DNA of 33,443 nucleotides from NZQO01 sp964639255 (GTDB lineage: Bacteria; Bacteroidota; Bacteroidia; Flavobacteriales; Flavobacteriaceae). Below are positions 16,335 to 23,169 of this stretch, in pieces. Within the stretch, counting starts at the first letter, position 1; every line of letters starts with the position of its first letter. The notes below the pieces were generated by a model, which was given only the letters and a program-made list of their open reading frames with translations, was not told where the DNA came from and did not search any database. Made by a program: the position numbers and the translations under genes. The stretch covers positions 1 through 33,443 of the forward strand of contig CAZXDP010000027.1 in the NCBI GenBank assembly GCA_964639255.1. The letters are read 5' to 3'.

Positions 16335-17309
16335 TTAAAGAACCATGAGGTTGCAGCCCCGTATGTCGCTGGAATCGAAGCGACCCAATACTTCAAAGGT
16401 GCCGTTGGGATAAACTTTGCCTAAATCTTGTGTAGCGATAAACGAGCAGGAGTGTAGGTTCGCCAAATCGATTACGTTGATGCCGCCCGTAACTCCGTGA
16501 ACATACCGCAATGCATCCTCTGTGTCGCGCGTCAGGATTTTCATCCACGGCGGACATTTGTAAACGCCCTGGCCCTGGGAATAGGCCTGGGAGAGCAACT
16601 CGGTCATACCATATTCGCTGTGCACGGAAGACACCCCAAAACCGAGCTGCAATTTTGTATGTAGTTCCTCTCGAATGAGTTCCCTGCGGCGTCCCTTCAT
16701 GCCGCCGGTTTCCATAATGGCAGTGTACTTCAATTGAAGCGAATAATTTTCCATTAAATCGAGAAGCGCATAGGTAACTCCCAGCAAAATTGTTTTTTTT
16801 CTTTCTTTTTCAAGCTCTTGCAAGGTTGTCGCCAAACGTTCCAAATCGTATAGGTAAAACCCACTTCGTTTATCTTGGCTCTGTTCTATGAGTCTTTGGG
16901 CCATATACACCAAGGAGGAATCTCCACGCTCTAAATAAGATGGCAGCAACGCCAAAAAGGTATAATTGCTTGCATCGCCGTAAAATAGATGGAAACAACG
17001 GTTAAAACTTTCCTCATAAAGCTGAACGTCGGCCACGTAATGTTTGCTCGGGACGCTGCCTGTAGTGCCGCTGCTAACAAATGTGAGTGCGGTCTTTTTT
17101 TCTTCGGAAATGATTTTCTTAGATTTGAAGAATTCAATGGGCAAAAAGGGTATTTTATCAACTTCGCGCACCGCTAGGGGATCTATCTTCAGCAATTCAC
17201 AGAATTTTCGATACGGTGGGCAATGGTGGTATTGGTGCAGAAATACGCTTAGCGCCACCTCCTCAAACTGCGAAGGCGAGGCAATGGAGAAGATGGTTTC
17301 GTATTTCAT
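16335..17309 (-). CDS. LuxE-like acyl-protein synthetase family protein
   Basis: A 324-residue protein of the LuxE/acyl-protein synthetase branch of the adenylate-forming (ANL) superfamily. LuxE-type enzymes activate a fatty acid as an acyl-adenylate and pass it to a partner protein or thiol. Visible features are the phosphate-binding loop FVSSGTTGSVPSKH (about 79-92), the motif HSEYGMTELLSQAYS (about 231-245) and the C-terminal GRFDSSDIRGCNL. It lacks the full C-terminal domain of acyl-CoA synthetases, as expected for LuxE. No luxC, luxD or luciferase genes are adjacent, so no light role is implied; a link to lipid or pigment synthesis is only possible. ATG at 17309, with an exact -7 box at 17332-17339. 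Confidence 0.85.
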   Translation of the reverse strand: MKYETIFSIASPSQFEEVALSVFLHQYHHCPPYRKFCELLKIDPLAVREVDKIPFLPIEFFKSKKIISEEKKTALTFVSSGTTGSVPSKHYVADVQLYEESFNRCFHLFYGDASNYTFLALLPSYLERGDSSLVYMAQRLIEQSQDKRSGFYLYDLERLATTLQELEKERKKTILLGVTYALLDLMENYSLQLKYTAIMETGGMKGRRRELIREELHTKLQLGFGVSSVHSEYGMTELLSQAYSQGQGVYKCPPWMKILTRDTEDALRYVHGVTGGINVIDLANLHSCSFIATQDLGKVYPNGTFEVLGRFDSSDIRGCNLMVL

Positions 17310-17331
17310 GGCAAATTGAGCTGTGACGCTT

Positions 17332-17339
17332 CAAAAATA
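17332..17339 (-). promoter_or_regulatory. -7 box of the LuxE-like gene
   Basis: Minus-strand TATTTTTG matches TAnnTTTG and ends 22 nt before the ATG. It directly follows the U-tract side of the terminator of the T9SS gene on the same strand. Confidence 0.6.
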
Positions 17340-17352
17340 ATAGAAATAAAAA

Positions 17353-17372
17353 GCCCCCGGAACTTCGGGGGC
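17353..17372 (-). terminator. Intrinsic terminator of the T9SS-protein gene
   Basis: GCCCCCG (17353-17359) and CGGGGGC (17366-17372) form a 7-bp GC stem with a 6-nt loop. Read on the minus strand it is followed by TTTTTATTTCTA, a U-rich tract. It lies 26 bp past the stop of the secreted-protein gene. Confidence 0.85.
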
Positions 17373-17397
17373 CAATTTAATAATATAGAAAAAATGC

Positions 17398-18228
17398 CTA
17401 TTTCACCACCAACTTCTTAGTCACGGAAGCATTTTGTTGGGTAATGTTCAAAATATACACGCCACTGTTTAGCGCGGAGATATTGAGGCGGTCTCCAGTA
17501 AGGGTCGTGTTAATCAATTCTTTCCCAAGTACATCGTATACAGTCACTTTTTTAGCACCGGCAAACTTTGAGGTAATATTCACAAAGCCGTTGGTGGCTG
17601 GGTTAGGATAAATCGAAAAACGTGATTGGGCCACCTCATTGGTGTTCAAAACGGTACAGGCGTTCTCGTCGCGCAAGGTAGGCAAAGCAGTGCAATAGGT
17701 ACCATCGTTTGCCAACTGAAGCGATTCGATATCGGCGTCTACGGCATCCTCATCGTACTGAACGGTCTCACCCAAAGCGGCCAAAAGGTCTGCATCGTCT
17801 GGGTCGCTCGTACCATATACCAATGCATCGATTAGGTTGGTCGTGGTAGGAGGCGTGCCATTTGGGAAATTCGCAGCATCGTCTTGATAAATAGCTATCG
17901 CATCGGCGCCATTTTGAATGGTATTGTCTGCGCCCAAGGCGATGTCAACACCCGTTACGGCGTCAGAACCGATGATGAGGTATCCTTCCGCATCGGTAGT
18001 AAATCCGGAGAGATCCACAGTGGTGTAACTTAAGTTATCTGCGATGTTCCCGTTAAACAGAACAACGATGTACCCATCCAGATTAAAGTTAGGGGTGGCA
18101 GACAGCAATTCGATGAATTCTTCTGTGTCTGTAGAGGTTTGGTCGGCATCTAGTTCATTGATGACGATTTGGCCAAAAGAAGTACCTACCATCAAAAGGG
18201 CAAGTAGTAACGTAATTTTTTTCATCAT
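17398..18228 (-). CDS. Secreted lamin-tail-domain protein with T9SS type A sorting domain
   Basis: A 276-residue secreted protein. A Sec signal peptide (MMKK, then a hydrophobic stretch to about residue 18, cleavage after SFGQ) leads into a lamin-tail-like domain beginning IVINELDADQTSTDTEEFIEL. Domains of this type occur in extracellular nucleases and in proteins of unknown role. The C-terminal 75 residues are a type IX secretion sorting domain: SIYPNPATNGFVNI, a KVTVYDVLGKEL core, LNISALNSGVYILNI and a final KKLVVK. It is therefore exported across the outer membrane by the T9SS and either released or attached. No catalytic domain is visible. The mature part is Asp-rich and acidic, as is usual for such proteins. 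It is a monocistronic unit with its own promoter and terminator. Confidence 0.9.
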   Translation of the reverse strand: MMKKITLLLALLMVGTSFGQIVINELDADQTSTDTEEFIELLSATPNFNLDGYIVVLFNGNIADNLSYTTVDLSGFTTDAEGYLIIGSDAVTGVDIALGADNTIQNGADAIAIYQDDAANFPNGTPPTTTNLIDALVYGTSDPDDADLLAALGETVQYDEDAVDADIESLQLANDGTYCTALPTLRDENACTVLNTNEVAQSRFSIYPNPATNGFVNITSKFAGAKKVTVYDVLGKELINTTLTGDRLNISALNSGVYILNITQQNASVTKKLVVK

Positions 18229-18257
18229 AAATTTTTTTCAAATTATTTTAGGTACTG

Positions 18258-18265
18258 CAAATATA
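18258..18265 (-). promoter_or_regulatory. -7 box of the T9SS-protein gene
   Basis: Minus-strand TATATTTG is an exact TAnnTTTG match ending 29 nt before the ATG at 18228. The remaining roughly 190 bp up to the response regulator gene is AT-rich with no feature I can name. Confidence 0.6.
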
Positions 18266-18453
18266 TTTAATTGTTTATTTTAAAGCCATTTCTACTTATG
18301 TAATTTACGCCGATTAACGAAAATATAACGCTGCTTCCACGAAGTTATCCTTCTCTTTGGGAAATGTTACCTAATCGTTAACAATACATGTGCCAAACAA
18401 GCGCCGTAACTATTTAGTAGTATATTTAACCCACAATAAAGGAATTTTCTACA

Positions 18454-19137
18454 ATGAAGAAAAAGAACACGACTATACTTTTGGTAGATGATGAACCAGA
18501 TATCTTAGAGATTATTGGGTATAATCTTTCTTCGGAAGGCTATCACGTAATCACGGCCGAGAATGGTGCGGAAGCGGTTAAAAAAGCCAAGAAGGAGTTG
18601 CCGCATCTTATTATATTGGATGTGATGATGCCCGAAATGGACGGCATCGAAGCCTGTGAGAAAATACGTGCCATACCAGAGCTTTCAGAAACCGTTATTA
18701 CCTTTCTTACCGCAAGGGGAGAAGATTATTCACAGGTGGCCGGATTCGAGGCTGGAGCTGACGATTATATCACCAAGCCCATTAAGCCCAAGGTACTCCT
18801 GAGCAAGGTAAAGGCATTGCTGCGGCGTTTTAAGGAACAGGAAGAAGAGGTCGAGAAAATCAAGCTGGGAAATCTCGTCATCAATAGGGAAGAGTACAAG
18901 ATTAAATTGGGCAAGGAAGAAATGATCTTGCCGCGCAAAGAATTTGAGCTATTGGCACTTTTGGCCTCGAAGCCCGGTAAGGTGTTCAAGCGGGAAGAAA
19001 TCTTGGATAGCGTTTGGGGCAACGAGGTGGTTGTAGGGGGCCGCACCATCGATGTGCATATTCGAAAACTGCGGGAGAAGATAGGCGACGATAAATTCAA
19101 GACAGTAAAAGGAGTGGGTTACAAGTTTGTTATGTAA
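18454..19137 (+). CDS. Response regulator, OmpR/PhoB family
   Basis: A 227-residue DNA-binding response regulator. The receiver domain (about 6-120) has the acidic pair D12-D13, the phospho-acceptor D56 in LIILDVMMPEMDG, T86 in FLTARGED and K108 in YITKPIKPK. A winged-helix trans_reg_C domain fills about 132-225, ending IDVHIRKLREKIGDD then GVGYKFVM. It pairs with the histidine kinase 80 bp downstream; the arrangement and sequences resemble PhoB/PhoR-type systems of Bacteroidota, but phosphate control is not shown by the sequence. The upstream region holds TATATTTA (18421-18428), one base off the -7 consensus. Confidence 0.95.
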   Translation: MKKKNTTILLVDDEPDILEIIGYNLSSEGYHVITAENGAEAVKKAKKELPHLIILDVMMPEMDGIEACEKIRAIPELSETVITFLTARGEDYSQVAGFEAGADDYITKPIKPKVLLSKVKALLRRFKEQEEEVEKIKLGNLVINREEYKIKLGKEEMILPRKEFELLALLASKPGKVFKREEILDSVWGNEVVVGGRTIDVHIRKLREKIGDDKFKTVKGVGYKFVM

Positions 19138-19217
19138 TTTATACGGGCAATTCACAGTTCAAGACCAAGGTTGCGAGAAAATGCATACCTTTCCGCAGTT
19201 TTTAGTAATGCTCAATT

Positions 19218-20261
19218 TTGGCCCGAAGTTTTAAGAAAACATATAAGTTTGCCGCATTTACCGCTACCTATATCACGATATTTTTATCGTTGGTACTAGC
19301 GGGGTTTTTCTATGTTACCCAAAATGTCCATTATTGGTTCTTGGGACTCTTTTTTGCGCTATGTTACTCCTTTTCTTTCCTTATTATTCAGTATAGGGTA
19401 GAAAAGTTCATTTACAAGCGTGTTCAAAAAATATATCACAACGTCCGCCTTCTAGATGCCTCTACATTCGATAGACAGCAAATTACTACCGATATGGCCA
19501 GCCTTACCAAAGAGGTAGAGCGATTTGCCGAAAACAAAAAGCTCGAAATAGAATCTTTGAAAATTCGCGAGAACTATCGCAAGGAATTTATAGGAAATGT
19601 CTCTCACGAGCTAAAGACACCCCTTTTTACCGTGCAGGGCTACATCCTTACACTTCTCGATGGGGCTTATAAGGATAAATCGGTTCGTAAAAAATACCTA
19701 CAGCGGGCTAGCAAGGGTGTGGAACGCCTCATCTACATCGTGAAGGATCTGGATATGATCACCAAGCTTGAAGTTGGCGATCTCAACTTGAACAAAGAGC
19801 GTTTCAATATCATAGAACTGGTTCAGAACGTGTTCGACTTGCTAGAGATGAAAGCCGCCAAAAAGGGCATCACGCTCACTTTCGACACCAAATACACCGA
19901 GAGTATTTTCGTTCTTGCCGATCGCGAGCGTATTCAACAGGTACTTACCAATTTAATTGTTAACTCCATTAAATACGGAAGCCAGGACGGTACCACCGAG
20001 GTAAGCATCGAAGATCTTATTAAGAACAAGGTAATTGTTCGGGTAACCGATAATGGTGAAGGTATTGAAAAGGTACATATTCCGCGGCTATTCGAGCGCT
20101 TTTACCGTGTGGATAAAAGCGGTTCCAGAAAAGAAGGAGGTAGTGGCCTTGGCCTCGCCATCGTAAAGCATATTTTAGAGGCGCACAACGAAAAGATATA
20201 TGTGGAGAGCCAATTTGGTATTGGCTCTGAATTTTCATTTACCCTCGAAAAGGCAAAATAG
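19218..20261 (+). CDS. Sensor histidine kinase, TTG start
   Basis: A 347-residue membrane histidine kinase. Two helices (about 12-34 and 38-57) with almost no periplasmic loop are followed by a coiled linker and a HisKA domain with H130 in NVSHELKTP. The ATPase domain shows the N-box NLIVNSIKYG, the G1 box VTDNGEGI, the F-box FERFYRVD and the G2 box GSGLGLAIVKHI. The minimal sensor region suggests it senses through the membrane or a partner protein. The start is TTG at 19218, the only plausible start codon after the in-frame stop at 19206-19208. An out-of-frame ATG at 19208 opens an eight-codon ORF overlapping it. The 3' end overlaps the convergent glycosyltransferase by 27 bp. Confidence 0.94.
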   Translation: MARSFKKTYKFAAFTATYITIFLSLVLAGFFYVTQNVHYWFLGLFFALCYSFSFLIIQYRVEKFIYKRVQKIYHNVRLLDASTFDRQQITTDMASLTKEVERFAENKKLEIESLKIRENYRKEFIGNVSHELKTPLFTVQGYILTLLDGAYKDKSVRKKYLQRASKGVERLIYIVKDLDMITKLEVGDLNLNKERFNIIELVQNVFDLLEMKAAKKGITLTFDTKYTESIFVLADRERIQQVLTNLIVNSIKYGSQDGTTEVSIEDLIKNKVIVRVTDNGEGIEKVHIPRLFERFYRVDKSGSRKEGGSGLGLAIVKHILEAHNEKIYVESQFGIGSEFSFTLEKAK

Positions 20262-21296
20262 CGAATCATAATCTGGTTCGCCAGAATATGCTTTAAGACC
20301 TTGGTATACGGGGATTTGGTCTATTTTATTTGCCGTGAACTTGGCTTGGCTGCAGCTGGGTACCACCCCCATACGCCGCAATCGCTTGGCTAGGTATTTT
20401 TGCTCAAATTGGCCGGGGGTGGGTACAAAAAATGCTTTTTTTTCCAAAGCGGCCAAATCCATAATCGTGGTATAGCCTGAACGCGACACCACCAACTCGC
20501 TTTCATTGATGGCTTGCTCCAAAGCTTTGCTTTCCATAAAATTCACGACTTTAACCCCGTTTTTTTCACTATATACGACGTTCGGTTCTACGATTCCTCG
20601 AACCAACAGCATTTTTTTCGTAGTATCCTGAAAGGTAGCAAGGCAGAGATCCTCGAAAATAGAGCGCTGAGGTTCCGGGCCTGATAACAGAATGAGTACA
20701 TCATAAATTTTTGGCAAGTCGCACTTTCCCATACGGCTCAATGGACCTATATACCGAATTGGCAAGGATGTTTTCTTTACGTGCCCCAGTCGGCCAGTTA
20801 AGTTGCGGGCCCCTTCCACATCGGGCACCCAACATTCGTCAAATTTCTTGATAATGCGCCGGTGCAGGTAGCTGGTAAGATAGGTAGTGCGTCCAGATAG
20901 CACGTTCAATTGGTGGGTTAGAAAAACCGATGGTATTTTTTTATGGCGAACACCGAAGCGGTTATCGCTCAAGATACCGTTTATTTTGCCTTCGCGCACC
21001 AAGCTTTTTACGATAGTTCTTTCCGCAGCGATGGCGCGTTGTACCTTTGGGAATTTCAGCAATAAGCGTAAGGAAAACCATACTGCCTTTTTTGAATATC
21101 GAATGTCATAAGCTGGCAGCTCGATATAGGGTAGATCGGGAAATTCCTTCCGAAGCAGGGTGAGTGCCGCACCGTCTGATCCTAAGAGCACTTGGAACCC
21201 ACGTTGCTTTAGGGCCCTGATAATAGGAATGCAGCGGGTGGCGTGTCCCAGGCCCCAGTGCAGTGGGGCCACCAAAATAGTGGGGCGTTGCTCCAT
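20235..21296 (-). CDS. MurG-like glycosyltransferase family protein
   Basis: A 353-residue GT-B fold protein similar to MurG and other UDP-GlcNAc-type transferases. The N-terminal APLHWGLGHATRCIPIIRAL (about 11-30) is the glycine-rich acceptor-side loop found in these proteins. The C-terminal half carries SELVVSRSGYTTIMDLAAL and PTPGQFEQKYLAKRL, corresponding to the donor nucleotide-sugar site. It lacks a clear membrane helix. The acceptor and sugar are unknown; a role in envelope glycans or glycolipids is inferred. The ATG at 21296 is 4 nt from an exact -7 box, so the transcript is probably leaderless. It overlaps the histidine kinase gene tail to tail by 27 bp. Confidence 0.87.
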   Translation of the reverse strand: MEQRPTILVAPLHWGLGHATRCIPIIRALKQRGFQVLLGSDGAALTLLRKEFPDLPYIELPAYDIRYSKKAVWFSLRLLLKFPKVQRAIAAERTIVKSLVREGKINGILSDNRFGVRHKKIPSVFLTHQLNVLSGRTTYLTSYLHRRIIKKFDECWVPDVEGARNLTGRLGHVKKTSLPIRYIGPLSRMGKCDLPKIYDVLILLSGPEPQRSIFEDLCLATFQDTTKKMLLVRGIVEPNVVYSEKNGVKVVNFMESKALEQAINESELVVSRSGYTTIMDLAALEKKAFFVPTPGQFEQKYLAKRLRRMGVVPSCSQAKFTANKIDQIPVYQGLKAYSGEPDYDSLFCLFEGK

Positions 21297-21300
21297 AAAA

Positions 21301-21308
21301 CAAAGATA
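21301..21308 (-). promoter_or_regulatory. -7 box of the MurG-like gene (leaderless arrangement)
   Basis: Minus-strand TATCTTTG is an exact TAnnTTTG match separated from the ATG at 21296 by four bases. Confidence 0.6.
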
Positions 21309-21336
21309 TGCATAAATCGAACCGGCTATATTTTGG

Positions 21337-21344
21337 TACTTTTG
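21337..21344 (+). promoter_or_regulatory. -7 box of trmB
   Basis: TACTTTTG matches TAnnTTTG and ends 26 nt before the GTG at 21371. The longer in-frame ATG at 21308 lies upstream of the box and would not be transcribed from it, which decides the start. It is divergent from the box at 21301-21308, only 28 bp away. Confidence 0.6.
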
Positions 21345-21370
21345 CTAAAAGGTTATCAAAATTATCTTTC

Positions 21371-22045
21371 GTGGGAAGTAAAAATAAATTAAAACGGTTT
21401 CGTGAGAACGAGACCTTTGCCAATGTGCTGCAACCTAACAGGGATGAGTTATTAGAAGATTCATTCACCCTAAAGGGCTGCTGGCGCGCCCAATTTTTTA
21501 AAAACGAGAACCCCATAGTGTTGGAGCTGGGTTGTGGAAAAGGTGAATATACCATAGACTTGGCTCAAAAATATCCTGAGAAAAATTTTATTGGTATCGA
21601 CATAAAAGGCGCGAGGTTTTGGCGCGGGGCCAAGACGGCTTTGGAGGAGAAGTTGGGCAACGTGGCCTTTCTCCGCATTCAAATTGAACTTATTGCACAA
21701 TGCTTTGCCTCACAAGAAGTGGACGAAATTTGGATCACCTTCCCCGATCCGCAAATAAAGTACAAACGCACCAAGCACCGACTTACCAACGAGGCGTTTC
21801 TCGATATTTATAGAAAGATTTTGAAACCCCAAGGCATAGTGCACTTAAAAACCGATAGTGAATTTATGCATGGGTATACCCTAGGCCTGTTGCACGGTTT
21901 GGGACACGAGGTTCTGTATGCCCATCACGATGTGTACGGCAATGCCCACAGTCCAAAGGAGGTTACGAGCGTCCAAACCTTCTACGAGCGGCAGTATTTG
22001 GAAATAGGCAAAAAAATAACCTATATCCGCTTTCGGTTCCAGTAG
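21371..22045 (+). CDS. trmB: tRNA (guanine-N7-)-methyltransferase TrmB, GTG start
   Basis: SAM-dependent enzyme that makes m7G at position 46 of tRNAs. From GTG 21371 the protein is 224 residues and begins with VGSKNKLKRFREN, which is where Bacteroidota TrmB proteins start as I recall them. An ATG 63 bp upstream in frame is less likely because the promoter box lies in between. The SAM motif is LELGCGKGEYT, the substrate-binding region reads EIWITFPDPQIKYKRTKHRL and is characteristic of TrmB, and LKTDSEFM follows. A LysE-like gene starts 7 bp after the stop, so the three genes to 23034 likely form one operon. Confidence 0.95.
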   Translation: MGSKNKLKRFRENETFANVLQPNRDELLEDSFTLKGCWRAQFFKNENPIVLELGCGKGEYTIDLAQKYPEKNFIGIDIKGARFWRGAKTALEEKLGNVAFLRIQIELIAQCFASQEVDEIWITFPDPQIKYKRTKHRLTNEAFLDIYRKILKPQGIVHLKTDSEFMHGYTLGLLHGLGHEVLYAHHDVYGNAHSPKEVTSVQTFYERQYLEIGKKITYIRFRFQ

Positions 22046-22052
22046 TTAAATT

Positions 22053-22721
22053 ATGACTATATTGGTGCCCCAACCTGTTAGTATGGCGGTGCTCTCAAAT
22101 TTTGTGATCGGTTTTATGGCTGCGCTTATCGGTGTCATTCCCCCGGGACTGCTCAATCTCTACGCAGCCAAGGTTAGTATGAAGGAGGGACGAAAAAAGG
22201 GATTGCTTTTTTCGGCAGGGGTTTGCGTCACCGTATTATTGCAAACGTTTGTGGCGCTCTTATTTGCACGATACCTAGATATGCATCCAGAGTATGTGGA
22301 TATGCTCCAAAAAGTCGCTTTGGGCATATTTATAGCCATCACAATCTATTTTTTCTTTATCGCCAAGGATACCCGCCGGGCCATGCCACGCAATGTAAAA
22401 CACAGTAAAACAGGCAGGTTTTTTTCAGGTATGTTATTGGCATTGCTTAACCTGTTGCCATTGCCTTATTGGGTCTATATAAGTATCACCTTCGCCGGTT
22501 TTGGATGGTTTTCCTTTAGTCAGCCGGGTCTGTGGGCGGCTACCTTGGCTTCGGGACTGGGAACTTTTACCATGTTGTTTGTGTATGTTCATTATTTCAG
22601 AAAAAAGGAAGACCGCCGTAAGCTCAATCTCAATATGAATTTTATCATAGGAGGCATCACCGCAGCCATTTCTGTAATAACACTCATAAAGATTCTGCAA
22701 ACCATGGGATATGGCTTCTAG
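22053..22721 (+). CDS. LysE-like family transporter
   Basis: A 222-residue membrane protein resembling the LysE/RhtB amino-acid exporter family. About six hydrophobic segments are visible, with the N-terminal GVIPPGLLNLYAAKVSMKEG pattern (about 29-48) matching the family's conserved Pro-Gly motif after helix 1. Hydrophobic segments also occur near 52-73, 86-104, 125-145, 153-173 and 197-217. The substrate is unknown. ATG 22053 is used here; the ATG at 22083 (MAVLSNF) also fits and lies closer to where relatives appear to begin. It sits 7 bp after trmB and overlaps the next gene by 11 bp. Confidence 0.85.
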   Translation: MTILVPQPVSMAVLSNFVIGFMAALIGVIPPGLLNLYAAKVSMKEGRKKGLLFSAGVCVTVLLQTFVALLFARYLDMHPEYVDMLQKVALGIFIAITIYFFFIAKDTRRAMPRNVKHSKTGRFFSGMLLALLNLLPLPYWVYISITFAGFGWFSFSQPGLWAATLASGLGTFTMLFVYVHYFRKKEDRRKLNLNMNFIIGGITAAISVITLIKILQTMGYGF

Positions 22722-23034
22722 CGATTTTTTCGAAAGAGTGTACGAAGTGGTTCGGCAAATTCCCTTTGGTCGTGTAACTAGTTATGGGGCCATAGCCAGA
22801 TACCTAGGGGCCGCCGGTAGCGCGCGGATGGTAGGCTGGGCGATGAATGCTTGTGCCAACCGCGAGGAAGTACCGGCGCACAGGGTGGTAAACCGTAACG
22901 GCGTCCTCACCGGAAAACATCATTTTCAGGGCATGCGGCTCATGCAGCAGTTGCTCGAAAGCGAGGGGATCCAGGTCGTAGACGACCAAATTCAAAATTT
23001 CAGGGAGGTTTTCTGGGATCCTAACAATGAATGA
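22711..23034 (+). CDS. Alkyltransferase-like (ATL) DNA repair protein
   Basis: A 107-residue relative of O6-alkylguanine-DNA alkyltransferase. In active MGMT/Ogt the catalytic motif is PCHRV; here it is P55-A56-H57-R58-V59, so the acceptor cysteine is replaced by alanine. This is the mark of ATL proteins, which bind O6-alkylguanine, flip it out and present it to nucleotide excision repair without reversing the damage. The DNA-binding helix and arginine finger region SARMVGWAM (37-45, R39) and the Tyr in VTSYGAIARYLG are retained. The protein contains a single Cys (C48), not at the active site. It begins inside the last codons of the LysE-like gene. Confidence 0.92.
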   Translation: MASSDFFERVYEVVRQIPFGRVTSYGAIARYLGAAGSARMVGWAMNACANREEVPAHRVVNRNGVLTGKHHFQGMRLMQQLLESEGIQVVDDQIQNFREVFWDPNNE

Positions 23035-23123
23035 GTTTTTCTTATTACCAGTTTCTGAAATTTTCGCTTATTCTGCGATAAATCAAATCAATCTTGACGC
23101 TTTAGAATCCAACGGATAACCCG

Positions 23124-23131
23124 TATATTTG
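23124..23131 (+). promoter_or_regulatory. -7 box of the Mrp/Nfu unit
   Basis: TATATTTG is an exact TAnnTTTG match ending 38 nt before the ATG at 23170. A TTTA at 23101-23104 sits at about the right distance (19 bp) for a weak -33 element. Confidence 0.6.
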
Positions 23132-23169
23132 CATTTTAGAATGAATCTAAATATTGCAAATACAAATTA

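Noticed and set aside
16236..16424. 62-residue plus-strand ORF after a TAACTAACTAACCAACCAATT leader-like repeat
   Set aside because: Its last third is antisense to the end of the LuxE-like gene, it has no promoter box, and the protein matches nothing I know. The leader-like repeat is suggestive, but not enough to call a gene.
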